From Lachnospiraceae bacterium (GTDB lineage: Bacteria; Bacillota; Clostridia; Lachnospirales; Lachnospiraceae), in contig JAILGE010000038.1 in the NCBI GenBank assembly GCA_024697065.1, positions 1 through 40,184 of the forward strand: 40,184 bases of DNA, given 5' to 3'. Of this stretch, positions 32,050-39,642 are shown in pieces (positions within the stretch are counted from its first letter, which is position 1; each line of letters begins with the position of its first letter). Made by a program: the position numbers and the translations under genes. Under the pieces are notes generated by a model. It had not been told where the DNA came from. It worked only from the letters and a program-made list of their open reading frames with translations, and did not search any database.

Positions 32050-32919
32050 ATGAAAAATAATTCCGAGATATGGTTTTCAGATTCGCAGACAGATTCGGTG
32101 TGTCTCAATATCCGTGTGACCAATCAGCTTTATCATGGGATAAGTGAATTTCAGGAGATAGATGTATTCCAGTCGGAATCCTTCGGCAAATTCCTCGTTC
32201 TGGACGGAGAAGTGATATTCTCCGAAGCAGACGAGTTCATCTATAACGAGATGGTGGCTCATGTTCCCATGGCTGTCCATCCGAATGTAAAGAAAGTGCT
32301 CATCATCGGCGGTGGTGACGGCGGTGTTGCCAGAGAGTTCACTGCATATCCGGAGATCGAAAGGATAGATGTTGTCGAACCTGATGAACAGATGGTAGAT
32401 GTCTGCAAGAGATTTTTCCCGGATACCACCAAGGGATTTGATGATGAGAGAGTACAGGTCACATTCCAGGACGGACTCAGATTTGTGAGGAGCAGGGAAG
32501 ATGAGTATGACATCATCATCAACGATTCCACAGATCCTTTCGGACATGCGGAGGGGCTTTTTACAAAAGAGTTCTACGGCAGCTGCTACAGAGCCCTCAA
32601 GTCTGACGGCATAATGGTGTATCAGCACGGCAGTCCCTTCTTTGATGATGAAGAATCGACATTCAGATCCATGCACAGGAAAGTATTCAGGACTTTCCCC
32701 ATAAGCCGTGTTTACCAGGCTCATATACCCACCTGTTCTTCGGGTTACTGGACTTTCGGATTTGCAAGCAAGAGATACCATCCCATTCAGGATATAGATG
32801 CCGAGAGATGGGATGCACGAGGTATCAAGACATGGTATTACACCACACAGCTTCACAAGGCAGCGTTTATGCTTCCGAACTATGTGGTTGATATACTCAG
32901 GGAAGAGGAAAAGCTCTGA
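32050..32919 (+). CDS. speE: Spermidine synthase-like aminopropyltransferase
   Basis: 289 residues, normal SpeE length. An N-terminal beta domain is followed by a Rossmann methyltransferase fold: I-G-G-G-D-G-G-V-A-R-E (86-96) binds the nucleoside, V-E-P-D at 109-112 takes the ribose position, and N-D-S-T-D-P with D159 and D162 matches the catalytic/amine site. Two positions differ from my memory of typical SpeE proteins. The P-T-Y-P-S-G segment reads P-T-C229-S-S-G, and the Q-T/G-E/D segment reads Q-H-G194. Both line the amine pocket, so substrate choice may differ from putrescine. The substrate donor, decarboxylated SAM, needs SpeD, which is not in the window. GGAGG precedes the ATG. Confidence 0.85.
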   Translation: MKNNSEIWFSDSQTDSVCLNIRVTNQLYHGISEFQEIDVFQSESFGKFLVLDGEVIFSEADEFIYNEMVAHVPMAVHPNVKKVLIIGGGDGGVAREFTAYPEIERIDVVEPDEQMVDVCKRFFPDTTKGFDDERVQVTFQDGLRFVRSREDEYDIIINDSTDPFGHAEGLFTKEFYGSCYRALKSDGIMVYQHGSPFFDDEESTFRSMHRKVFRTFPISRVYQAHIPTCSSGYWTFGFASKRYHPIQDIDAERWDARGIKTWYYTTQLHKAAFMLPNYVVDILREEEKL

Positions 32920-32949
32920 TCGGAAAGCTACGAAAAAAAGTAACTAAAG

Positions 32950-32977
32950 TTCTGAAAAAAATAAACTGATCTATAAT
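32950..32977 (+). promoter_or_regulatory. Possible internal promoter before the carboxyspermidine dehydrogenase gene
   Basis: A perfect TATAAT (32972-32977) lies 26 nt before the ATG at 33004. The best -35 candidate, TTCTGA (32950-32955), is poor at 16 bp spacing. It could allow expression of the downstream genes without speA and speE. Confidence 0.3.
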
Positions 32978-33003
32978 TAACTCTGATAAGGGAGGAAAAG
33001 GAA

Positions 33004-34263
33004 ATGGCTAGATTACTTATCATTGGATGTGGCGGCGTGGCAAGTGTTGCCATCGCAAAGTGTTGTCAGAATTCTGACGTGTTTGAAGAAATCTGTATAG
33101 CGAGCAGGACAAAGTCAAAGTGTGATGCGGTTGCGGATAAGTGGCGCCCCACAACAAAGACTCAGATCACCACAGCGCAGATAGATGCGGAGGATGTACC
33201 CGCACTCACAAAGCTTATTAATGATTACAAGCCTGATGCGGTTCTCAATGTGGCTCTTCCCTATCAGGATCTTACGATCATGGATGCATGCTTAAATGCA
33301 GGTGTTCATTATATTGATACGGCTAACTACGAGCCGGAGGATACAGATGATCCGGAGTGGAGAAAGATCTACGAGAAGAGATGTAAGGAGCTGGGATTCT
33401 CTGCATACTTTGATTACAGCTGGCAGTGGGCATATCAGGATAAGTTCAGGAATGCAGGTCTTACGGCACTTCTGGGAACCGGTTTCGATCCCGGTGTTAC
33501 AAGTGTTTTTGCCGCATATGCTAAGAAGCACTATTTCGATACCATCGATACTATAGATATACTCGACTGCAACGGAGGTGATCACGGTTATGCCTTCGCT
33601 ACCAACTTCAATCCCGAGATCAATCTCAGAGAAGTTAGCGCTCCGGGAAGTTACATGGAGAACGGCAAGTGGGTAGAAGTACCGGCCATGAGCATCAAGC
33701 GCGAGTATGACTTTGACAAGGTGGGCAAGAAGGATATGTATCTCCTTCATCATGAAGAGATCGAAGCTCTTGGCAGAAATATGCCTGAAGTAAAACGTAT
33801 CCGCTTCTTCATGACATTCGGACAGAGCTACCTTGATCATATGAGATGCCTTGAAGATGTGGGAATGCTTTCAACAACTCCCATCAACTTTGAAGGAAAA
33901 GAGATAGTTCCCATCCAGTTCTTAAAGGCACTGCTTCCCGATCCTGCATCCCTCGGTCCCCGTACTAAGGGTAAGACCAATATCGGATGTATCTTTACCG
34001 GTAAGAAGGACGGAAAAGAAAAGAAGATATATATCTATAACGTGTGCGATCACGAGGAAAGCTACAAGGAAGTCGGTTCACAGGCAATCAGCTATACCAC
34101 GGGTGTGCCGGCAATGATAGGTGCCATGATGGTAGTAACCGGTAAGTGGCAAAAGCCGGGCGTATTCACGACGGATGAGTTCGATCCCGATCCTTATATG
34201 GAAGCTCTTAATAAATGGGGACTTCCCTGGGTAGTGGATGAGAATCCGGTTCTTGTTGACTGA
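33004..34263 (+). CDS. Carboxynorspermidine/carboxyspermidine dehydrogenase (saccharopine dehydrogenase family)
   Basis: 419 residues. I-I-G-C-G-G-V-A-S-V (6-15) is the NADPH-binding loop, V-L-N-V-A-L-P-Y-Q-D and Y-I-D-T-A-N-Y-E follow, and G-T-G-F-D-P-G-V-T-S is the hallmark of this branch of the LYS1/saccharopine family. It condenses a diamine (putrescine or 1,3-diaminopropane) with aspartate semialdehyde and reduces the Schiff base to carboxyspermidine or carboxynorspermidine. Pairing with the NspC gene downstream supports this role. An alternative is the agmatine-accepting carboxyaminopropylagmatine dehydrogenase, a close homologue. GGGAGG lies 10 nt before the ATG. Confidence 0.9.
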   Translation: MARLLIIGCGGVASVAIAKCCQNSDVFEEICIASRTKSKCDAVADKWRPTTKTQITTAQIDAEDVPALTKLINDYKPDAVLNVALPYQDLTIMDACLNAGVHYIDTANYEPEDTDDPEWRKIYEKRCKELGFSAYFDYSWQWAYQDKFRNAGLTALLGTGFDPGVTSVFAAYAKKHYFDTIDTIDILDCNGGDHGYAFATNFNPEINLREVSAPGSYMENGKWVEVPAMSIKREYDFDKVGKKDMYLLHHEEIEALGRNMPEVKRIRFFMTFGQSYLDHMRCLEDVGMLSTTPINFEGKEIVPIQFLKALLPDPASLGPRTKGKTNIGCIFTGKKDGKEKKIYIYNVCDHEESYKEVGSQAISYTTGVPAMIGAMMVVTGKWQKPGVFTTDEFDPDPYMEALNKWGLPWVVDENPVLVD

Positions 34264-34285
34264 TATATATTGAAATAAGAAGGAC

Positions 34286-34313
34286 AGGCAGGCGGGGTAA
34301 CTCCCGCCTGCTT
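34286..34313 (+). terminator. Hairpin between dehydrogenase and decarboxylase genes
   Basis: GCAGGCGGG (34288-34296) pairs perfectly with CCCGCCTGC (34303-34311), two more pairs extend outward, and the loop is GTAACT. Only three T follow before CAAAAG, so it is likely a partial terminator or an mRNA-stability hairpin between genes that otherwise belong to one pathway. Confidence 0.5.
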
Positions 34314-34383
34314 TCAAAAGTGAGTGTTGCCTGCTTTTCGGGTAAGGGATAATTGATTTATGTAGAAGCAAGGAGAGAAAGCG

Positions 34384-35532
34384 TTGAGATTATCTGAAAT
34401 AAAAACACCTGCATATGTGATAGATGAGAAGAAGCTGAGAGAGAATCTGGAGATCCTTGCGGATGTGGAAGAAAAGGCGGAATGCAGGATACTGCTGGCA
34501 CAGAAGGCGTTCTCGGCATTTGCGGAATATCCGCTTATCGGGAAATACATATCCGGAGCGACAGCCAGCGGCCTTTATGAAGCAAAGCTGGGAGCTGAGG
34601 AGCTTGGAAAAGAGAATCATATCTTTTCACCCGGATACAGGAAGGAAGAGATGAGTGAGATAGCGGATATCTGTGATCATATTATCTTCAATTCCTTCGC
34701 GCAGCTTACCGCATTCGGTGGTATCGCAGCTGAGAAGAACAGAGGCATAGGCCTTCGCCTGAACCCGGAGTGTTCCACACAGGAAGAAGCGATATACGAT
34801 CCATGCGCTCCCGGCTCAAGACTCGGAATCACCTTGAAGAATTTTGAAAAGGGACTTAAGGAATATCCGGATGCATTTGCCATGGTAGAGGGATTCCATA
34901 TACATACTCTTTGCGAGCAGAATTCAGATGCGTTGGAAACTACGCTTGCTGCAGCAAAGGAAAAGTTCGGGAAGTATTTTGCGCTGCCTCAGATCAAATG
35001 GATCAATCTCGGCGGCGGACATCATATCACAAGGGCAGATTATGACAGGGAAAGACTTATCCGTCTCGTGAAGGAGCTTAAGACTGAGTACAACGTATCT
35101 GTATATCTGGAACCCGGTGAAGCGGTTGCACTTAATGCCGGTTATCTGGTTACCGAAGTAATGGACATAGTGGACAACGACATGAAGATACTGATACTGG
35201 ACGCATCTGCGGCCTGTCACATGCCGGATGTGCTTGAGATGCCCTACAGACCGCCTCTGAAAGACTCGGGTAAGGCAGGCGAAAAGGCATACACCTACAG
35301 GCTTTCATCATGTACATGTCTGGCAGGGGATGTGATAGGTGATTATTCCTTTGATAAGGAATTGAAAACAGGCGACAGACTGATATTCGAAGATATGGCT
35401 ATATATTCCATGGTGAAGAATAATACGTTTAACGGAATGAGACTCCCTTCCATATGGGCTATGGATGAAAACGGGGAATGTCGTCTGATAAAAGAATTCG
35501 GATATGAAGATTTTAAGATGAGGCTTTCATAG
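34384..35532 (+). CDS. nspC: Carboxynorspermidine/carboxyspermidine decarboxylase
   Basis: 382 residues with a TTG start at 34384, 8 nt after AAGGAG. This is the alanine-racemase-fold decarboxylase family: K41 in L-A-Q-K-A-F-S is the PLP lysine; G-F-H-I-H-T-L-C-E-Q-N and N-L-G-G-G-H-H-I-T follow; E-P-G-E-A-V binds PLP phosphate; S-S-C-T-C-L-A-G-D-V-I-G-D-Y carries the active-site Cys and Asp from the partner subunit. It decarboxylates carboxyspermidine to spermidine. The agmatine deiminase gene starts immediately after its stop codon without any gap, so the two are probably translated together. Confidence 0.93.
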   Translation: MRLSEIKTPAYVIDEKKLRENLEILADVEEKAECRILLAQKAFSAFAEYPLIGKYISGATASGLYEAKLGAEELGKENHIFSPGYRKEEMSEIADICDHIIFNSFAQLTAFGGIAAEKNRGIGLRLNPECSTQEEAIYDPCAPGSRLGITLKNFEKGLKEYPDAFAMVEGFHIHTLCEQNSDALETTLAAAKEKFGKYFALPQIKWINLGGGHHITRADYDRERLIRLVKELKTEYNVSVYLEPGEAVALNAGYLVTEVMDIVDNDMKILILDASAACHMPDVLEMPYRPPLKDSGKAGEKAYTYRLSSCTCLAGDVIGDYSFDKELKTGDRLIFEDMAIYSMVKNNTFNGMRLPSIWAMDENGECRLIKEFGYEDFKMRLS

Positions 35533-36663
35533 ATGAAAAGATTAAATACGACTCCCGCAAATGACGGATATCATATGCCCGGAGAATTCGAGGCTCATGA
35601 AGGGACCATTATGATCTGGCCGGTGCGGCCGGGGTCGTGGCCTCATGGCGCTGTGGAGGCGCAGGAGACTTTTGCGGAGATAGCAGCAGAGATATCGCTG
35701 CACGAGAAGATGTATATGCTTGCGGATAAGGACCATGCACTTCAGTCCGAGACTCTGATACTTAAGATGGGAGGGAATAAAGATAACTTAAAGATCCTTA
35801 CCATTCCTACGGATGATGCATGGGCAAGAGATGTGGGACCTACCTTTGTAGTGCCTGATAAGAGTGACATTGCTGTAAGCGGCATACGCGGTATAGATTG
35901 GAAGTTCAATGCGTGGGGCGGAGACTTTGACGGACTCTATCCCGATTATGAGAAGGATAATGCTGCAGCGTCTGCAATATGCGAGCGGCTGGGGCGGGAT
36001 GTATATGATGCACAGGATTTCGTATTGGAAGGCGGATCTGTTCATTGTGACGGGGAAGGTACGGTGCTTGTGACGGAAAGCTGTCTCTTAAGCAAGGGAC
36101 GCAACCCGCATATGACCAAAAGTGAGATAGAAGATAAGCTCTTTACCATGCTCGGAGCAAAGAAGGTCATCTGGATACCCTTCGGTATCTATAATGATGA
36201 GACCAATGAGCATGTGGATAATGTCTGTGCTTTTACCGGACCGGGGGAAGTAGTCCTGGCATGGACAGATGACGAAACGGATCCTCAATATGAGATGAGC
36301 ATGGCGGATCTGAAAGTCCTCGAAGGAGAGACAGATGCCGCAGGCAGGAAGATAAAGGTCCACAAGCTGCATATCCCGGCAAAGCCTGTATGCATCACGA
36401 AGGAAGAACTGGACGGATTTGAATTCGCAGAAGGTGAGGATGTGCGTGAAGCGGGTGAGAGGCTTGCTGCCAGCTATGTGAATTTTTATATCTGTAATGA
36501 TGCGGTGCTGGTTCCGCAGTTTAATGACGAGAATGATGAGAAGGCTGTGGAAGTATTAGGCGAATGTTTTCCTGACAGGAAGATAGTTCCGATATATGCA
36601 AGGCCTGTTATTGTGGGCGGCGGAAACATTCATTGCATTACTCAGCAGATACCGGAGATATAG
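35533..36663 (+). CDS. aguA: Agmatine deiminase
   Basis: 376 residues, a guanidino-group-modifying (pentein) enzyme. W-A-R-D-V-G-P-T-F near residue 95, [17 protein letters not shown] near 170 with E-H-V-D-N for substrate contacts, and the C-terminal G-G-G-N-I-H-C368-I-T-Q-Q with the catalytic cysteine are all present. It converts agmatine to N-carbamoylputrescine and ammonia. This is the second step after arginine decarboxylase. The ATG abuts the nspC stop; the ribosome site lies in the end of nspC and is weak. The release of ammonia links this pathway to the nitrogen genes upstream only loosely. Confidence 0.95.
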   Translation: MKRLNTTPANDGYHMPGEFEAHEGTIMIWPVRPGSWPHGAVEAQETFAEIAAEISLHEKMYMLADKDHALQSETLILKMGGNKDNLKILTIPTDDAWARDVGPTFVVPDKSDIAVSGIRGIDWKFNAWGGDFDGLYPDYEKDNAAASAICERLGRDVYDAQDFVLEGGSVHCDGEGTVLVTESCLLSKGRNPHMTKSEIEDKLFTMLGAKKVIWIPFGIYNDETNEHVDNVCAFTGPGEVVLAWTDDETDPQYEMSMADLKVLEGETDAAGRKIKVHKLHIPAKPVCITKEELDGFEFAEGEDVREAGERLAASYVNFYICNDAVLVPQFNDENDEKAVEVLGECFPDRKIVPIYARPVIVGGGNIHCITQQIPEI

Positions 36664-36683
36664 AGCTGCTTTGAACAGGGGGT

Positions 36684-36699
36684 TTTGATAGATATCAAA
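36684..36699. promoter_or_regulatory. Perfect 16-bp palindrome downstream of aguA
   Basis: TTTGATA (36684-36690) and TATCAAA (36693-36699) are exact inverted arms around GA. It lies 20 bp after the aguA stop and 69 bp before the next small gene. It looks like a dimeric regulator's site; no regulator is assigned. Confidence 0.4.
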
Positions 36700-36767
36700 C
36701 ATAATGCTTTGTACTTAGTGTAATTATAAAAATGTCTGATCAGAGTGATGCGATAAGGGAGACTGAA

Positions 36768-36992
36768 ATGATAAGAGTGGTGGCGATAAGAGAGGGCGAT
36801 TATGGCTGCGAGGAAAGACCGGAAGGTGCCCCTCTCATGTGCAATATTGAAATAGACAGAGACGGTGAGAAGATGTACTTCAATATACCGGATAAGACGG
36901 CGGATGAACTCGGGCTGGTTGAAAGGGCGGAGATAACAGCTGCAACTTTTTCTAAGATAGAGGATGTTGTAAGAGAAAGAAGACATATCTGA
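36768..36992 (+). CDS. Small protein of unknown function
   Basis: 74 residues from ATG 36768, which has AAGGGAG 6 nt upstream; an in-frame ATG at 36732 lacks a site. The sequence is I-R-V-V-A-I-R-E-G-D-Y-G-C-E-E-R-P-E-G-A-P-style at the start, then a beta-rich middle and a final basic helix. I do not recognise a named domain, but the E-G-D-Y-G-C-E-E-R-P opening has the look of a conserved clostridial small protein. It contains two cysteines, no membrane segment and no signal peptide. It sits between aguA and aguB, so a role in or regulation of the polyamine path is possible but unsupported. Confidence 0.65.
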   Translation: MIRVVAIREGDYGCEERPEGAPLMCNIEIDRDGEKMYFNIPDKTADELGLVERAEITAATFSKIEDVVRERRHI

Positions 36993-37149
36993 GAAATCAG
37001 AGTTTTGTTTTTTACAACAGCAATATTAAAGATCAGAATAATTGATGAGTCTGTGATGATGGGAAATAGGATTAAAATTGATCATTAGATCAGGTCGCAT
37101 GATAAGATGATCAGGATGAAATAATTTTGATAGAGCTTATTAGAAATAA

Positions 37150-37455
37150 ATGGATAATAAAGAAAGACTAAAACGTGATCTAATCAATATCATAAAAGAC
37201 CTTGGCTTTGACAGCTCTCTGGGAGAGGCGGTTGCGCTTAATCTGGGATCGGAAAAGACAATGTCGCGGATGATAGGTTATCTGTTAAATGTCAGACCCA
37301 AAAGCGAAGAACTGATAGTTGATGAGATGCTTGCGATAATGGAAGACAGAAAAAGGTGGATCGCCAAGAAGGAAGCGGAGTATTCCAACGCGAAATATAA
37401 CGAACTGTTGGAACGTGGGCTTCCGGAATATGAAGATGGAGACGAGGAGGAATAA
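37150..37455 (+). CDS. Small acidic helical protein of unknown function in the polyamine cluster
   Basis: 101 residues, mostly alpha-helical with an acidic end (E-D-G-D-E-E-E). The middle has G-S-E-K-T-M-S-R-M-I-G-Y-L and a helix I-V-D-E-M-L-A-I-M-E-D-R-K-R-W-I. No known domain is recognised. The stop lies 6 nt before aguB, and the bases encoding the acidic tail (GAGGAGG) also serve as the aguB ribosome site, so the two are coupled. The start at 37150 has only a weak ribosome site. The gap 36993-37149 before it shows no other supported feature. Confidence 0.7.
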   Translation: MDNKERLKRDLINIIKDLGFDSSLGEAVALNLGSEKTMSRMIGYLLNVRPKSEELIVDEMLAIMEDRKRWIAKKEAEYSNAKYNELLERGLPEYEDGDEEE

Positions 37456-37461
37456 GTATAA

Positions 37462-38331
37462 ATGAGAAGAGTTACGATCGGCGTCTGCCAGATGCAGATG
37501 ACAAAGAGTGTAGATGAAAATATACAGAAAGCTGACAGCCTTGTAAGAGAAGCGGCAGACAAGGGTGCGAATGTGATATTGCTTCCCGAGCTTTTCGAGC
37601 GCCCGTACTTCTGTCAGGAGCGCAGATATGATTATTACGAATATGCTCTTCCGGTGGAAGAGAATCCTGCCGTACGGCATTTTTGCAAAGCGGCAAAGGA
37701 AAAGAATATCGTAATGCCCGTAAGCATTTACGAGAGAGCGGGAACAGTTCTTTACAACAGTATAGCCATGATAGATACGGATGGAGAGGTCATGGGGGTC
37801 TATCGAAAGACTCATATTCCCGATGATCATTTCTATCAGGAGAAATTCTACTTCACACCGGGAGATACGGGATTCAGGGTATGGGATACAGCATTCGGCA
37901 AAGTCGGCGTAGGTATTTGCTGGGATCAGTGGTTCCCTGAGGCCGCGAGAAGTATGGCGCTTCTTGGTGCAGAGATGATACTCTATCCTACAGCCATCGG
38001 ATCGGAGCCTATTCTCGAGAGTGATTCCATGCCTCATTGGCGCAGATGTATGCAGGGTCATGCAGGGTCAAATCTGGTGCCGGTGGCAGCAGCCAACCGT
38101 ATCGGTATTGAAGAAGTAGAACCCTGCAAGGAGAATAATTTTCAAAAGTCTTCTTTGAGATTCTACGGATCATCATTTATTGCTGATGAGACAGGAGCAA
38201 TCGTTGAAGACGGAAGCAGGGATAAGGAAGAAGTACTCCTTCATACTTTCGATCTTGATGAAGTCCGGGATATGCGCATGAGCTGGGGAGTATTCCGGGA
38301 TCGCAGGCCGGAAATGTATAAGAATATATAA
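37462..38331 (+). CDS. aguB: N-carbamoylputrescine amidase
   Basis: 289 residues of the nitrilase family. The catalytic triad is complete: E43 in L-L-P-E-L-F-E, K116 in Y-R-K-T-H-I-P-D and C153 in G-V-G-I-C-W-D-Q-W-F-P-E; the D-D-H-F-Y-Q-E-K-F-Y segment after the lysine is typical of the carbamoylputrescine branch. It splits N-carbamoylputrescine into putrescine, ammonia and CO2, completing arginine to putrescine with speA and aguA. Putrescine is then available for the carboxyspermidine enzymes and the SpeE-like protein. Confidence 0.94.
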   Translation: MRRVTIGVCQMQMTKSVDENIQKADSLVREAADKGANVILLPELFERPYFCQERRYDYYEYALPVEENPAVRHFCKAAKEKNIVMPVSIYERAGTVLYNSIAMIDTDGEVMGVYRKTHIPDDHFYQEKFYFTPGDTGFRVWDTAFGKVGVGICWDQWFPEAARSMALLGAEMILYPTAIGSEPILESDSMPHWRRCMQGHAGSNLVPVAAANRIGIEEVEPCKENNFQKSSLRFYGSSFIADETGAIVEDGSRDKEEVLLHTFDLDEVRDMRMSWGVFRDRRPEMYKNI

Positions 38332-38351
38332 GACAAGAAGTAAAATGCTTT

Positions 38352-39314
38352 ATGGAAAATTTTATATTTAGTATTAATGCAACAATGCCAATCTTTTTAC
38401 TGATGGTGACAGGATATTTTTTTCAAAAGATTGGTCTGATAAATACGGAAGCATCCAAATGGATGAACAAGTTTGTATTTAAGATCGCACTCCCGATACT
38501 TGTGGCCAGAGATCTGGCTTTTCAGGATTTCAAGAGTACGTGGAATAGCAGATTTGTATTGTTCTGCTTTTTCGTAACCATCATAAGCATCGTATGTATA
38601 AGCGCTGTTTCGCTTTTTATCATAAAAGATAAAGTGGAAAGAGGTGAGTTTATTCAGAGCTCATATAGAAGCAGTGCGGCTCTTCTGGGAATTGCTTTTG
38701 TTAATAATATCTACGGGTCAGCTTCTACGGGGATCGCTCCTCTGATGATACTCGGCAGCGTGCCGCTTTATAACATATTCGCAGTTACGGTACTCATGAT
38801 CACGGCGGATGATAAGGACAGATCGGGAGCCGATAAAAAAACACTCATCAAAGAAACTCTGTTTGGGATAGTAACAAATCCCATCATTCTGGGCATTCTG
38901 ATCGGAATGTGCTGGTCACTTATTGAAATCCCTGTTCCAAAGATCCTTGATAAGTTTACAGAGCAGATGGGGGCTCTGGCAACCCCTCTTGGACTTATGT
39001 CCATGGGAGCCACTTTTGATCTTAAGAAGGCTTCAAAAAATATAGGGCCTGCAATTATCGCCAGCATCATAAAGCTGTTCGTTCTTGTTGCGATCTTTAT
39101 GCCAATAGCGATTCATATGGGCTTTGCGGGAGAACAGATAGTTGCGATACTCGTAATGCTGGGGTCTGCTACCACAGTAAGCTGTTATATCATGGCAAAG
39201 AGCATGGGGCATGAAGGAACCTTATCAAGCAGTGTAATAATGATTACAACGCTGGGATGCGGATTCTCACTGACATTCTGGCTATTCATTTTAAAATCGA
39301 TCGGCGTGATCTGA
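38352..39314 (+). CDS. AEC family transporter (auxin efflux carrier-like permease)
   Basis: 320 residues with about ten membrane helices in two halves. M-P-I-F-L-L-M-V-T-G-Y-F at the start, N-K-F-V-F-K-I-A-L-P-I-L and the P-L-G-L-M-S-M-G-A motif near 210-220 are typical of bacterial AEC proteins. Known members carry malate and other organic acids; the substrate here is unknown. It begins 20 nt after aguB, with a weak ribosome site, so it is probably in the same transcript and might move a pathway compound, but this is a guess from position. No terminator is seen directly after it. Confidence 0.82.
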   Translation: MENFIFSINATMPIFLLMVTGYFFQKIGLINTEASKWMNKFVFKIALPILVARDLAFQDFKSTWNSRFVLFCFFVTIISIVCISAVSLFIIKDKVERGEFIQSSYRSSAALLGIAFVNNIYGSASTGIAPLMILGSVPLYNIFAVTVLMITADDKDRSGADKKTLIKETLFGIVTNPIILGILIGMCWSLIEIPVPKILDKFTEQMGALATPLGLMSMGATFDLKKASKNIGPAIIASIIKLFVLVAIFMPIAIHMGFAGEQIVAILVMLGSATTVSCYIMAKSMGHEGTLSSSVIMITTLGCGFSLTFWLFILKSIGVI

Positions 39315-39391
39315 TTATTCGTAAGGATAATAAAAAGAGAATATCTTAGGTAAATATGATTTATCAGGAATTAATGCGCTGGGGATATTAC

Positions 39392-39421
39392 TTGACATCT
39401 GTTTTGGCACGGTGTTATATT
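39392..39421 (+). promoter_or_regulatory. Strong promoter of the repeat-leader locus
   Basis: A perfect TTGACA (39392-39397) and TATATT (39416-39421) lie 18 bp apart, with an extended TG two bases before the -10. Transcription would start near 39428, about 36 nt before the mini-ORF ATG. Bases 39315-39391 hold nothing else supported. Confidence 0.75.
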
Positions 39422-39463
39422 CTCTTCGAAATACTTGACAATTTAACAAAAGGAATGCTCACA

Positions 39464-39520
39464 ATGTTTACAGAACAGAACAGAACAGAACAGAACAGAA
39501 CAGAACAGAACAGTAAGTAA
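39464..39520 (+). CDS. Pentanucleotide-repeat leader peptide
   Basis: ATG 39464, nine bases after AAAGGA, opens an 18-codon frame MFTEQNRTEQNRTEQNSK ending at TAA 39518-39520. Almost the whole frame is the CAGAA repeat, which in three frames of reading gives the period Thr-Glu-Gln-Asn-Arg. It has its own promoter upstream and a terminator 25 nt after its stop. The layout matches a leader peptide rather than a functional small protein. The reading frame after the repeat depends on copy number: 8 copies stop at 39518; in the other two frames the stop is immediate (TAA 39514) or at TGA 39540-39542. Expression is inferred, not shown. Confidence 0.5.
   Translation: MFTEQNRTEQNRTEQNSK
39471..39513. 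repeat. Pentanucleotide microsatellite, eight copies of CAGAA
   Basis: Eight exact CAGAA units plus a final CAG. Perfect pentamer arrays inside a coding start are rare in ordinary bacterial sequence and are prone to slipped-strand changes, as in the CTCTT arrays of Neisseria opa genes. The unit is not a multiple of three, so each gain or loss shifts the reading frame. Confidence 0.95.
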
Positions 39521-39544
39521 TAGTTTTATAATATTTTGTTGATC

Positions 39545-39589
39545 AAATACCGGGAAGATAAGAGCTTCTTATCTTTTCGGTATTTTTTT
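39545..39589 (+). terminator. Strong intrinsic terminator between leader and secreted-protein gene
   Basis: A continuous 19-bp stem (39545-39563 with 39567-39585, two G-T wobbles) has a GCT loop and is followed by an uninterrupted T-run to 39589. It lies between the repeat mini-ORF and the next gene, with no clear second promoter after it, so the next gene may depend on read-through. Confidence 0.92.
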
Positions 39590-39642
39590 GCCTGGAGAAA
39601 GCACAAGCCGGGCTGGTATATCACTACATGAAAGGATCAAAA

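Noticed and set aside
32077-32856. Minus-strand open frame of about 259 codons opposite the speE-like gene
   Set aside because: The plus strand carries clear aminopropyltransferase motifs throughout; the reverse frame shows none.
37285-38061. Minus-strand open frame of about 258 codons across the small acidic gene and aguB
   Set aside because: Overlaps a catalytically complete aguB; the composition is that of an antisense shadow.
39471-39513. CRISPR array
   Set aside because: The repeats are 5 bp and contiguous, with no spacers and no cas genes; it is a microsatellite.
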